Source: Rhea pennata | Taxonomy: Eukaryota > Chordata > Aves > Rheiformes > Rheidae | DNA: 64,000 bases | NCBI RefSeq assembly: GCF_028389875.1 | Contig: NC_084665.1 | Span: 5,291,001 to 5,355,000 of the forward strand | Direction of reading: 5' to 3' | In this document: piece by piece, positions 11,409 to 27,762 of the stretch | Layout: the number at the start of each line of letters is the position of its first letter | Position numbering within the stretch: the stretch's first letter is position 1 | The notes under the pieces: generated by a model | Told to the model about the DNA's origin: nothing | Seen by the model: only the letters and a program-made list of their open reading frames with translations | The model's database searches: none | Position numbers and translations under genes: made by a program

Positions 11409-13795
11409 ATGCCTCAACTACAGGATATACACCCATGTGAAAGATATCAGGCATGTACATTCGGGTGTTTGTTAGAAGGCAGGAGTCCTGAAGGTCTCTT
11501 TATAGACACTGGAGTTAGGTCCTCAGGAAGGCCATTCAGGGCATCAAAATTGGCTCTTATAAATTATCCTCTGGAGGAGTGTCTGTCCTTCCACTGTCTA
11601 TATAGGGAACCCACAGATACCAGACTCAGTTACCATAGCTGAAATTAGATGCTACAGTAAATGATGTGAATACCCCACAGTTTCAGCTACCACTCACCCA
11701 CAAAGAGACTTCTAGTTTTCCCATTAAAGTAGGCACTCAGCTGGCATAAGCAAAAAAACAGTGTTTGTGGAAAATGGTGTCTTAAACATCAGTCTTTATT
11801 GCACCAAATAGCTCTTTGAAATCCTCTCCCTGGGAAGCTGTTGACACACGTTCGAGTCACTCTCCCGTCTTCTCCCAATAAATGCATGTGTAATTGTGTT
11901 TGTGTATAGTTACATGTTGCTGTGGAAGTTTTGGCATGCTGATATGTATCTGCATGCCAGCCATTTCAGCCTGTGGCTCCATGGCCGTATATGGAAGTTC
12001 ACCTGTGAAGATACCCAGAATTTCCCTTTGGATCTACTCGATGCCTAAATCAAGCAGCTTAGAAGGCGGCAAGCAAAGCTACTAGGTGCTCCAGATGGGT
12101 GGCAGCCTCTGGCAGCGAAAACTGCGGCCTTTCATTTGAGACCTGGTTTGCGTTGCCTTGGAACCTGCGAGGGACATCTCTTCCTGCCGTGTCCTCCCCA
12201 GACCGAGACAGTGCCAGTGGAGTGGTATGTTCTTGGAGGCCAAATCTAGCTACTTCCTTCCAACACTGCAGATGGAAAAAGCTGGCTTGAACATAAAGGA
12301 AGTGACAAAAAATGTTTGCAGGCTAGCCAGAGGCAGGTGGGAACAGGCTGAGGAGACGAAGGTCCGTTCAGTCTGGTGCCACAACTGAGTAGATTTGGTG
12401 TCTAAAAGCCCTTGTGGGCAGGGAACAAAATGGTAGGGGTCACTGGCTGCAGTTAACTTGGGGGCTACAGTGAAGCCAGGTGTATGAAAGCTTGAAAGCA
12501 TACATTTAGGCGTAATTAGAGTCTTTTCTGAAATGAAGATAAAACTTGATACACAAAGTCTATACACTTAGATTTCATGCTATGCTACGCCCCTTGGAGT
12601 AGGCCTTAATCTTACGTTTGCATCGGATGTTAGGCAATATACCACCACCTTCAATTTACTCCAACTCTGGTGACTGCTAATTCTTATCATGTGGATTGAT
12701 GCAATGTACTATAATGTTTTAGAAAAGCTTCCTGTCTGGTATTTGGCTATTAGGTTAAAATCTCTGTGTACCTTGAAGCAGGTGATAATAAACACGGTGA
12801 AAGAGTATAAAAAGATAAATGATACTGAGAAGGTAGTTTAGAGGCTGCTCTTTACTCATCCAGCTATTATAGGATTAAAGGACATTTAATGAAATCATAC
12901 GCTAAATTTGGACAGAGAGGAACTTCCTTTGCAAAATGTATCGGGTCTTATGACCTGAGCCCGGGTCCTGATGTGGCTGAAAAGTAAAGGGAGATACCTG
13001 AATGGGAAGTGGATGGCATCTGAAAGGCTTCTGACACCGACCTGAATGGTTGCTGGATGCTTCGAGTGTGCAGCGTTTAGTTCTCTGCCAAGTGAACTCA
13101 AGTTCTGCTCCATTTGAGAGGCTTGGATCGGCTCTTAGTCAAAAAAAAAATTAAGACCTTGATGAGTAGTGTACAACTTCTGCCTGAACCAGCCCAATGA
13201 TGGGGCTGCTGGCCTGGCTGATACTATCCTCAGACAGTCTGAAACGGCCTGTTCTGCTTTACAAGACCTGTAAATGCTTTATGAGACATATGGGTTCCCA
13301 ACAGATGCTGCTGCACATCTGCTCCACACAGGTGCCTCCTGGTTACATCCCAGCCAACTCTGCTTAGAGGCAGCTGAGGCTTGACAAGTCTGTGGCCACA
13401 CCTGGTATGGACACAGTGATCGGCAGATGCACCCTCTCTTCAACCTGGAAAGCGTCATTCTACTTTTCACCAACTTCCCTTCCACACTGGCCAGAGTGAA
13501 CCACACAGTTTTCAGAGGACACCCTAAGAGGTAAAAGCTCTATGCTTGTCAGTTGTTGAATTTCTGAGCTGTTCAGTCCTGCCCTTTCCTCCTCCCCCAA
13601 ACAGTAAAACAGTTCCTGGCACTGTCCAGGAATTCATCTGCTGGCATTTTAATATGCATGTGTGTGATCATCCAATTGCTACAATTACACTATGGGACTC
13701 CATTTCTAAAAATACACTAATCTCTGCTGTCCTCCAATACCAGCAAGAGGTAATGTATCACATTCCCTAGTTGCCAGTGGCACGCAGGATGAAGC

Positions 13796-13990
13796 TAATC
13801 AATATGGCTGGCAATACATAAAAACAACAACAACAATTATAATTGCAGCTGATTTCCCTTTCATTTAAAAACATCATCTTGTAGCCTGCATTATCGCAGC
13901 TTCAGCTGAACATTGCATTAAAGTGATCACATGCTTCCCTTTCCATGGGCTAATTAAAATCCTGTTGTTTTGCTTGAGAGCCTCTTTTGA
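13796..13990. promoter_or_regulatory. candidate conserved non-coding element
   Basis: An AT-rich block with CAA repeats, several homeodomain-type cores (TTATAATTGC, CTAATTAAAATC) and a TGATCACATG-like box packed within 200 bases. The texture resembles deeply conserved vertebrate enhancers. This is inference from composition only; no alignment was possible. Confidence 0.2.
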
Positions 13991-14256
13991 ATAGCGTGAA
14001 GAGGTTAGGTCTGGTATGAGAGCCCTAAAGCGGTCCCTCCTGTGGCAGGTGCTCCGTTGCTATCAATCAGCGTGCTTCCACTGAAATCAATGGATCGAAT
14101 GGTGTGTTTTGTCTAAGGAAATGCGTATGCACACCAACTTCTGAATGCAAGGTGCAGCAAACTACTCCATGCTCAGAAACGTGATCTTCCATGTTCCAGC
14201 TTCTCTTCTGCATTATTTAAACTGCAAGTGAAAGCACTGTGAGTCAGTGGAGGCTG

Positions 14257-14286
<30 letters not shown>
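14257..14286. repeat. poly(A) tract
   Basis: Thirty consecutive A. It could be the tail of an old retroposed sequence, but the upstream bases show no identifiable source. Confidence 0.9.
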
Positions 14287-14289
<3 letters not shown>

Positions 14290-17200
14290 TGTCAAATTCA
14301 ATTTTTACCATTATTCCGAAAAGATTTTGTGTTACAATAGTCCCTCTGAGCTCAGATGAGCTATTTGTAGTGTATGGCATTATTCAACCTTATTAACAGT
14401 GAATATTCTGGTCCAAAATAACATTTGCCCGATCAGTGAGGGGAGGGCCTAGGAGCTTGAGCTTTTATGTTCTGGCCAAAAGTCACAGTGCTGAGACATT
14501 AGATGTGTACAAATAGGTATATTCCAAGTTACAGCACTGACTGCTGAGAAACTCCTGTTACATCTTGTTCTTCACTTTCCCTGTCCATAGATTGACAACA
14601 TTAATGCTGGAAATGGCCAGGAGTGTTCCTGATTTAATATGAATTGTAAAGTTTCTTGGTGCTTCAGAGTTTTTCAGTGGGTGGTGCTGAATCAATTACA
14701 CCTTGGTCTGTGTCCATCAAAGACATCCAAACCTTTGAGGTCAGGATCCACAGGTGAACTCTTCTGATTATGGGATTTCCACCAAGAGTTCTTGCTTGTG
14801 GAGAGGACCTGCCCCAATTCGGAAAAGGCAGTGGGAATGAAGGGGGTTGGGGGGGAACCTGTGTACTGCACCCATGCAATAATCCAGAGTTGCGCCAGCT
14901 TTGCCCCTCGTCTTCTGGTTTTTAGCTGTTACAGTTCCTTGTACCTTTTTTCCAAAGTTGGGGTGTAAAAGGAATCTTGCTCTCCTCTATACAGCCCTTG
15001 TATTTTTAAATTCAAATATTTCATTTTCCCATGGAGACTGTGATAGTCTGTTGCTTTGCCAAGAATGTATCTTCTACTGAGAGTCATATTTTCTCCTTAG
15101 TTCTGATCTGGATCTCTTCTAGGCAGTGAATATCTTTCCCATTAAATAGAAAATTTCTTAGAGAGCAGCCAAGAAAGAATCCTCTGTGCCTCTTTGAGCA
15201 TGCAATGCCAGAGCTGCTACCGTAGCTTGTCATACATTACACTACTGTCAGCACTGGCTCTTCTCCCTGCACAAGGACTTTAGGGGCTAGATGCTGACAG
15301 AGCCACTGAGCACATCCAGCCCGGCGTCTCCACCAGCGCTTGGTGACAGCCAGCTCCGCAGCACGAGGGTCCACCTCTCTGCTCCTTCCGAGCGACGTCT
15401 GCTTGCACCCCCAGCACCACGGGAGAGCGGCTCTTTGCCATTAGCGTCTGGTAGACTAATGCTGAAGTCCTCCTCGTTTCTCTGCTGCTGAAATTTGCTC
15501 TTCAGCTTCAGCGAAAGTTTCTGCTCATAAACCAAGCTTTTGTTCCTGGTTTTCAGAGTCGTGAGGAAGCCCCGTATCGCAGTCCTGGAGTTGGGTTAGT
15601 TCTGTATTGCCGTTGTGTCTCCCTGCCAAGGGAGACTCGCAGAGCTCCTTCAGGCACCTGAGACAGAGCTGCGGGACGATACGTCTTTCTCAGGGCTTTT
15701 TGCAGGGTGACCACCCGGCGTTACAGCCCTGGTCTGGCAAAGACCAGTGTGGAAACCAACATTTCAAAACTGAACGAGATGAGAAATGTATAACCTTTGG
15801 AGACGGCTGGAGCCAAGTGATGTTTCAGAGCCAGCTGCTATTCTTAGAAGAGTTGTTTAAGTCATCATGTAAAAATAAGATCCAGTGCAGTATTAGCGAA
15901 GAGTCGTATTCATGGTATTTCTGTGAGTAAAACCTTGGCTTGGCTTCAAGCTCAGGAACAGTTCGTCAAAATAAGGCCCAGCTCTGAGGTGTATGTACGT
16001 AGTACTGACCTGAATGGGAAAGAAGTGCCTGCATGGGGTGCTCTGCGTGTACCACCACTTCCCTTCCTCCCCCCGAAACGCTTGCCTACACTTTACAGGT
16101 CAAGACGAGAGCTTTCCCCAGGCCTCTGTGGGAGTTAGCCACTAGGGAATTGCTGCAAGACAGCAATATTGGGTGTATACACTCCTCCTTTCGAAAATCC
16201 CTCCAGGCGCTTACCCCACTGTTGCCCTGCTGTCCAGCAGGAGCTAGGTGCTGCCTTTATGCGTGGTGGGTGCTCTGCCAAGGCACAGCCAGGCTTCAAA
16301 CCTTCTGCAAAGGCGTTTCTAACGTGCCTGTGCCTGAAAATAGTGAATAGGTGTGGGCTGACCGAGCAGGGGCGGCTTGGGGCTTGTATTCCACATATCT
16401 GGGCATGCTAGAGTTGTTTGGGACACACTCCTTAGCGATGCTTAGATTGCGTCTCTTCTAAAACAAAATTCAGAGTGGTTTGGTGTGAGGAGGGTATGGT
16501 ATTATTTATCTTCCTGCTCAAATTATGTGCCAAATGTAAAATCCAACACCCAGAAACAGCAAACAGGGCTTGCTCTGCGGAGGACTGTATCGCTAAGTGA
16601 GAGGGTGGTTTGTGAGCATCCATACCTACAGCTTCGTCATCTATGGTAGGTATAACGAAGGTGATTTTCAACCAGGGAAGTTTTTGCCCGCTGGAGGCAA
16701 TATCAGAAGACCGTAGGGCAGTAGGCCACCTCCTGTTCAGCTGAAAGTTATATGCAGGAACAAAATACAAACTGCTTTTGGGGTCACAGAGCACAGACAC
16801 CCCCCCCAAGGCAGCTGACACAAAGAAGGTTTGAGGGAAGGCAAGGTGAGTTTGCACCTCTGCAACACCTCCCCCCCGAGCCACACTTCTGCAAAGAGGT
16901 TATTGAAGCCTGAAGTTTGTTGTATGATGCTGCTCTACATGGTGGGAGGGCTCCTTCCTTTAGAGACTGCCCTTGGCTCACTTGTGTAGACCATGCTGAG
17001 GCTACTGGAAGTGCCCTCAAATGTAAAACCTTGTCTAAAGCCCATCAAAGTCTCTGAGAAATTCCTGCTGGCTCTGCACCACGTCAGTGCTGTACAAATT
17101 TCTGGCTGTCATGTGTATTTATCTCTGTCTTTCTTGTTTTTGCTTTGCATCTGGGTTACTTGACACTATTCTTTAGCTTGGGTTCCCTAGATGTCTTAAC

Positions 17201-20200
17201 ATACCCTGTTTTGGCTTTGTTTAGCTTGTGCAGAGTAAATAAAGGGGTAATTTCAGGCTGACTGTGAGCAGGCATGGCCACAGATCCATGCTGATGGGTT
17301 AAAGCTAGAATGAACTGTGTGGGGAGCACCTGACCCATTACCATTTCACTGGGGGAGAAAATAATAGAACTAGCTACACTCAGATCTTGTTCCTCTGCTA
17401 TTTCAGATTTTGAGGTTTGCCTCCGAAACCTGACTCATTTCTTATAACTATAATCAGATGCTGGGCATAATCCTTTCCTACTTGAGGTCACGTGAATTTT
17501 TTCCGATAGCTTTAGGCAGAAGAAGCTGAGACCTTGAAAATTCCCCTTGTATTTGCTCAGGTCAGTGTGAACTTTAGTCAGGATCACGTCCAAGAGTGAA
17601 ATGCTGGATCTCATAACACCACATCTCTAGAGCTGGTTTTTGTGGTTTTACTCACCATGTAATCCTCGCTCATGAACCTAGTCCCACCAGAGTGAGCTGG
17701 ACTGTGTGCGAGTTGCACTGCAGGGACAGGCTGCTTTTTCTGACACAGAAGTGATCAGGTGTCCGTGTCAAAAAACCTGATGTCTCAGCCCTACGGTCAG
17801 AGCTGTGCATGTTAACTCCCGAGGCTTACGCTGCTCAGTGATATCAGCGGGAACCTTGCATGAGTAAGCAAGGAAGCTATTCTTTCTTCTAATAAAGTTT
17901 GATTTTTCTACTACCAAGAAGTAGTTTTGCATAAAGCTGTACATCTCACTCCAAAATTTCATACTAGTTTTATGAGCAAAAGAGTTAGCTATATCTGAAA
18001 AAAAGTCAGAAGATAAAAGAGGCCAGAAGTTAAAGAAAAAAAGAAGGTGCGTAATTATGATTAGCAATTTAGATAAAAGACAGAACCACCTAGTGAAGAT
18101 TTCACATTTTATTGTTATTAAAAGTTCATTATCAAATTGGCACAACACATAAAAATAAATTTGTGGTGAATGATACATATTATTATTATTATTATTGCCA
18201 CATCATATCGTGCACATCCTCACTTTTTAAAATCAGAAGGTAACAAACATAAAACATTTCATTGGCTAACTGTGAATCCACTGTTACTGCAACAAGGAGA
18301 GACTGTACTTCGTGTTGACTCTACTCAAACAGGTAATGCAGACAGAAATATTCCTCTAGTCATACTTAAGAATGAACTCAAGAGAATGAATGCATGGACA
18401 CAAAGTAGGTCCCAGCTGAAAATATAGACTGGAAAGGGAGGGTTGGAAATGCCCCTTTTCCTGTGGGCCCATTTCCATTGAAGTCTAAGAGAGTTTTACT
18501 ACGGGCTTTAAAAGCAGCCTGATGTAGCTATCTATCTGCTGACAGATGGATCCAGTAGCCTAGCAACTGAAGCTAGGGAGGACCTGTGGCAAAGTGCAAG
18601 GTTATTATTTTGATGCTGCACACGCTGCTGAATCTCCCGGTTATAGTAATTGTGCATGTTCTTAACAGCAGTGATTGCTGGGCGGAGCCGGGAGGGTGTA
18701 TCAAAGCCAGATACGGCGTCTGCAGCTCATTTCTTCTCCCTGTTTGGGCGGGCACTAGTTCTGACCCCACACACCATTCAGTGCAAAGTGACCTTTACCT
18801 GTAAGCTTTCTGGTCCACGTGAGAAACTCAGAACAAACCCCACAGTTATAAAACTTGCTCAGGTCACTAACTGTTTCTAGATTTGTGTGGACATAAACAC
18901 AGCTTTTTCTCCTAATTGCTACACTTACCGTGGTAAGCGTACAGGGCTGCCCTCAGCCTGATGCTCGTTCTGCGTGCTGCCGTGTCAGTTCTATGGGGGC
19001 CAGGGAGGCTGCTTAGAGCTGCCACTGACGGGCTTAGCAGAACTGCAGTTCTGTAGTTTTCTGTATAAAAAGGTCCCTGTAACCAGCCTCAGCGATGACA
19101 GCAGCGCTGTGGCTCAGGAACGAGCGGCAGGACAGGCCCTCTGTCCATCACACGGCTTGATTGTCTGCAGGAGAGAATACCTTAGCGGCATGGCTGCCTC
19201 TAAATTTTCCTGTTATTTACTTAGGAGCCACTTTCAAAGAAGGAAGATAAGAACATAGAGCCAGCTCATGCCTTCCAGGCTTTGGTCGTGCTGTTGTTTG
19301 CAGTGTGCTTTGATACCGAGTTGCAGAAAGTGGCAGCTAGCAGCATGTAAGATGCACATCCTTGGGAAACTCCACCCCATCCACAGCCTGGGCTCCTGCC
19401 TGGCTCTGAAATGCCCACTACCTCTCCTCCGAACTCACGTGCCACAAGGGCTATACTACGTTACGCTGCCACAACGCTACCAGTTTTAAGTCTTGGAAGA
19501 TAAAATCGCAACGCTGCTCCCACATGTTAAAATCTCTAGGCTTCCCTCTCGGCCTCGCTTCAGGAGAGTGACAGGGGAGGGAGACTGGCAGAGCAGAAGG
19601 GTGAATCAGGCGCTCTCTTTGGTCTTCAGGCTGAACAATTTACTTGAAACAACCCTCGAGAAAGATGCTGTGCCTCAAGCAGATGTTACATTCAACTGGT
19701 TTAGCAATATTACGCCTATTTCTTCTCAAGCTAGTCAAGGAGCGGGGAGAGAATATATAATATAAGTTAGTGCAAATTCACATGGACAACATATGAATAT
19801 TTAGTACAAAATGTTCTTTCAAGGTGGGGCAAACATTTCTAATTGTGACACAAAAAGAAGGCATTGCATAACATTTTTAACAACTTGGCTGTGAAAAAGC
19901 ATTTCTGTGAAATATGTTTAGACAAAGACTATCTCACACAATACTGAAGTATTTCAAGGCTCTTTCTGAGTAGGCAATAAACTTATGTTTTTTAAAAATA
20001 TATTGGTTTTATCACAGCCAATTCTAAACATAATCAGGTAATTCGGGGACAGTTTTTTGGTTGTTTTCACTTTTTCTTTTTTAGAAAAAAATAACACTAT
20101 GCTAAGCAAAAGGATTTTACTCCACATAGTTTTTACCCATTCAAGGCTTCCTTCATTTCAAGATTAATTTCCTGATTTAGAGGAAACAAAGGAGATATTC

Positions 20201-20487
20201 AGCTAATAGATTCCAGGAAGAGATTTCTAAAGTTGGTTCATGCTCTCCCTTGTTCCTGAAGAATCAAAGCTTCCAAGAAGCTCACAGACTGTCTGTGCCT
20301 ACTAAAACCAACACAAACTACTGGGAGCAGAGCATGTTGAAAATCTGGCCCACTTTGGAAACAGTCTGATTTCAACTCTGGTAGGGCTTATATCCCAAGT
20401 GAAGACATGAATAATCCCTCAAATCTGGAGACCAAAGAATTCAAATATAAATTTTGCAGCACGGTCTCCCGTCTTAAGCTCCCATCT
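14287..20487. other. non-coding stretch, no gene recognised
   Basis: Contains a small GC-richer patch near 15290-15430, a chance minus-strand frame of 150 codons at 16432-16884, an ATT microsatellite near 18178 and AT-rich sequence towards 19.8-20.3 kb. Nothing here is supported as coding. Confidence 0.5.
18178..18197. repeat. (ATT)n microsatellite
   Basis: About six perfect ATT/TAT units in AT-rich non-coding DNA. Confidence 0.85.
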
Positions 20488-20520
20488 GAGCCAAATACTT
20501 TGAGCATTTGGCTCAAAGTA
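20488..20520. repeat. overlapping inverted repeats (two alternative hairpins)
   Basis: GAGCCAAAT (20488-20496) pairs perfectly with ATTTGGCTC (20506-20514). TACTTTGAGC (20496-20505) pairs perfectly with GCTCAAAGTA (20511-20520). The two stems share bases, so only one can form at a time. The element lies about 1 kb beyond the proposed LGALSL polyadenylation site. Confidence 0.7.
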
Positions 20521-21523
20521 TAATTGAACAGAAACATTTAAAGCCTTGGTTTTCTTTGACTTACACTGTGTGTAAAAGCGTTCAGCGGTAGCTTCTGAAT
20601 GCAGTTAGCCAATGTAAACCGAGCATGCATGGAACAGCCCTTGGTTATTACATATAGACCTCACCTTCCTTCACCTGCCAGAGCCTGGTACTGCCCAAGA
20701 GCAAAAGAAAAACAAAAAGGCTTCCGAAAGTGTGTTATCGGAGAAATGGATGTGGACACCCTGACTGTGATTTGCTGCCCTTTTCTGAGTGCTCAGCCAA
20801 ACCACAATACATCAGAAGTGGGTTCCCACCCTTCCTGCCTCTGAGCCCAGCTTGGAAACCACAGCAGGCAGAAATCAGGTGGCGAGCGCTGCTCTCAGTA
20901 GAGACACACAGAGGTGAAACCAGAGGGAGGCTCAAAAAAAGCATTTTCCTGAGACAGAAAACCACTGGAGCAGGAGCACACTGGAGCAGGCAACATCCTG
21001 AGGGCCTCGCTCCCGATGGAGATGCCACTGGCACAGAGGTGCTTAGAGCTCATCTCCGCACCCCAGCCTATGTGCTGTGCTGTGCCGAGCCTGTGCAGGT
21101 TAAGAAAGGTTGGAGGATACCCCAGCCTACCTCAGCTACCAGGAATCACAAGGGGCTGGAAATACAATTCAGCCAAATCCTTTGTTCTGGGCTGCAGCAA
21201 AAGGTATGGAGGAGAAATCTCTATTGGCTTTGTGCTACCAGGAAGCTCTTTTGGTTCTGCGCTATCATAGGGTCATGGTGCTATTCTCTCCAGTCCGGTG
21301 CTTTCTGGCCCACCAAACTAGCAGGGGGACCTCAGGCAGTGGCACCGCATCAGGAGACCTGACCTTACACACATAGTTGAGGAAAACGCTAGGCAAGGTG
21401 GGTACTAACTATCTCTCTGAACAGAACTTCATCTTCTACCTGCATCTGCTTTAGAGCTACAGACCATTTCAAAGCTAGGGAAAAATCCAAACAGCTCATG
21501 TAGAAGCACCTTTCCCTTGGATT

Positions 21524-21529
21524 TTTATT
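21524..21529 (-). terminator. LGALSL: candidate LGALSL polyadenylation signal
   Basis: TTTATT on the plus strand is AATAAA on the minus strand, the first such hexamer I find after the LGALSL stop codon, 2.2 kb downstream. It lies inside an ATT-rich run, which lowers confidence, and other sites further on are possible. Confidence 0.35.
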
Positions 21530-21860
21530 ATTATTATTTTTAAAGAATATATTTTGTACCAAAACACTGTCAGCATTCTTTATACAATGGAAAATGATGC
21601 CATCATCATGTATCATGTAAAAGAATAAAAACAGAGCAAGACCAGAATATTTCATATCAAGATTCAATCTGTAGTACAGAGTTCAACGTAAATCCTGAAG
21701 CCACACATCAAACAAAAAGATCATCTGAAAAATAACAGGCTCTGGCTTAATTTGGAAAAAGTCAGGGAATTTGAACATTAAGGCTAAAACTTCCATTTTA
21801 AACTTTTAATTTGTAGGTGGCAGCTTGATTCTCAACTCATTCTCAGTAGCAGCACCCCAT

Positions 21861-21935
21861 TGGCTTTACAGAGAGATTTACGCTGTGTGAAATCAGAATC
21901 AGGCCTTTATGCCTTTGTGCTCAGAGGACTCTGAC
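21861..21935. mobile_element. ancient interspersed-repeat relic
   Basis: GATTTACGCTGTGTGAAATC followed by AGAATCAGGCC resembles the common sauropsid repeat motif in which a GATTTACACCAGTGTAAA-like box precedes AGAATCTGGCCC. Similarity is from memory and the copy is short. Confidence 0.3.
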
Positions 21936-23059
21936 TGACCTCAACAGGCTTTGGACTGCAGCCATAGCTGGAATTTCAGCTTGCAGTCTAAGGCTTCTTA
22001 ACTGCAGGCCAAATTAGCGCAAAATGAGGCTTTGTAACTTGCATCCTATCCTTAACTTTGGATATTCCAGTTCTGGTTGCCTTAAACCACTTCTTCATTG
22101 TGAGCTTAACACAGTTTGTGAAATTCTTTCCCCCCCCCTTTTTTTTTTTAAAAAAAACCACTATGCTACAAAAATTGCGTTTGTAGTCTATGTTTGAGAA
22201 AGTCCCTATATTACACGTTTTCAAAATTGCCTAAATATACATTTATACCACAACTACTCAGAAAGACCTGCTATAGTCTATTGTGAGCAGCCAAGGAAAA
22301 AGTGTCATCCTAAAGAAGTCAAGAAAAGTGGCTGTGTTCACTTATAGTGTAGCACAATGACTGTGTTTATACAGCTATACCTAGTATTTAAAAAGCTACT
22401 TGAAAAGTTATTATTCATGTGCAGTAGCTGATTTTCAAGCATTAATAACTTGGCTGTCTAGACAAGTTTTAATTGTCATATCAAAGGCCAAATATTTTCT
22501 TAAATAAGTGCAGAAAATCTCCCATCTCCTCAGGAAAGAGGCTAGTTGCTGAACTAAGAGATTTCCAAATTTAAATTTTTCGAGTTAAAAAAGCTCAGCT
22601 TAACCTACAAATTTGCTATTTAAGTTTTAAAAACAGACTGATCTTAATTCAAACCTATCCCGTGCAGCAAAGTTAGAAAGCCCTGAAAAACAGTTTATAG
22701 CAAATATGTGAAGAGTTCCCCCCAGCCCCCACCAACTACCACTCCCACATTTTCCCAGGGCCTAGAGGGCTTCACCAAAATGTAACTAAATGTTCAATAG
22801 GAAACATGATTTTTCAAGAATGATATGTTAAGTTTAAAAGAACCTAAGACATTTTGTACATTCAAAATGTTTACACTTTGCTCTTCTTAACGATCAGTAA
22901 TAGTTCATTTTTCTAATAATACATACAATGAGTATAAATAAATAAACTACAGATAAGCTTTAAAAATTGTATTAACAATACATTGTGCAAAAACTTGTAA
23001 CGATCTACATTCTATGCAAATACCCTGACTAAAATATACAGGCTGTGTCCTGACACCCT

Positions 23060-23310
23060 CATTCAGTTTTTACACAGTCCTTGGGCCAGATCAGCGGGTC
23101 GGAGCAATCCGTGAAATTCCATTGCAAGCAATGGAGGCAAGCTGATTTACACCAGCAGAAAAGCTGGCCCCCAGGTATGTGCAAAAATCCCATAGACATC
23201 AGTGGGAATTGTGCTTGACTAAGGACTAGACAGTTTGATCGTACCCCATTAAAGTGAACGCGCGTTTTGCCACCGATTTCCATGGAACCAGGCTCCGGCC
23301 CTGTGTAAGG
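23060..23310. mobile_element. ancient interspersed-repeat relic
   Basis: Contains TTGGGCCAGATCAGCGG, CATTGCAAGCAATGG, GATTTACACCAGCAGAAAA and CATAGACATCAGTGGGAATT in order. These are typical pieces of an old amniote repeat widespread in birds, turtles and crocodilians. It sits in the proposed LGALSL 3' UTR. The family name is not certain. Confidence 0.4.
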
Positions 23311-23739
23311 GCCTCAGCACGTGACCCTGTGTTGTGCTACACTACTCCACTTCAGTGCAGAAACAATATATGCAAAAGAAAAACTTCTTTGTTGTTGCTG
23401 CTCTTCTGTAACTGGTTTTAGTACAGCATTTCAGAAATTGCCTTTCTGTGAGATTAAAAAAGAAAAAAGACTGCAAGTCTTTCTGAATCCATTCCAATTT
23501 GATTATCCAGCACGGGTGAGCTATTTTGATCCAAGAAAAAATGGCTCAGTGTCTATTAACCAACAATGTTCTTCATTAGGATAAACAACAGCCCAGTTCA
23601 ACGGCATATGAGGAAAGGACTGCACACGGGGAAAGGAACGGGGCAGCCTTCCTACTATAGTTGTGTCCAGAGCTGGCTGTCACTTCTCCAAACAGATGAT
23701 GGCACCTGAGCCGCTTTGGATTGTACAGTTCTAACAAGG

Positions 23740-27650
<3,911 letters not shown>

Positions 27651-27660
27651 CTTGTGGAAG

Positions 27661-27680
27661 CGGCGGCGGCGGCGGCGGCG
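27661..27680. repeat. (CGG)n trinucleotide repeat in LGALSL 5' UTR
   Basis: About seven CGG units on the plus strand (CCG on the gene strand) end about ten bases upstream of the LGALSL start codon. Confidence 0.9.
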
Positions 27681-27735
27681 CTGGAGCGCGCAGGGCGGGA
27701 GGCGGCGGCGGCCGTGCAGAAGTAGGAAGGCGAGA

Positions 27736-27762
27736 AGGAGGAGGAGGAGGAGGAGGAAGAAG
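27736..27762. repeat. (GGA)n trinucleotide repeat
   Basis: About eight GGA/GAA units upstream of LGALSL, pyrimidine-rich on the gene strand, in the putative 5' UTR or core promoter. Confidence 0.85.

Larger units (their letters stand above)
5130..13795. other. non-coding stretch, no gene recognised
   Basis: No exon pair with matching splice phases or recognisable protein was found on either strand. Open frames of up to about 100 codons occur but have random composition. The upstream exons of the unidentified minus-strand gene could be hidden here as short pieces. A 13-bp direct duplication (AGATCTTGGCTGA) sits near 5746-5771. Microsatellites are listed separately. Confidence 0.5.
21530..23739 (-). 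other. LGALSL: probable LGALSL 3' untranslated region
   Basis: AT-rich sequence directly after the LGALSL stop codon, with no coding frame. It contains ATTTA-type and TTTTAAA-type elements, as is usual for long vertebrate 3' UTRs, and two relics of old interspersed repeats. The end point depends on the candidate polyadenylation signal at 21524-21529. Confidence 0.45.

Noticed and set aside
16432-16884. Minus-strand open frame of 150 codons
   Set aside because: Random composition and no domain or splice support.
20730-21362. Plus-strand open frame of 210 codons, longest in the window
   Set aside because: Two other frames are open over much of the same stretch, composition is Arg/Gln/Cys-random, no splice or domain support, and it lies around the LGALSL 3' end in antisense.
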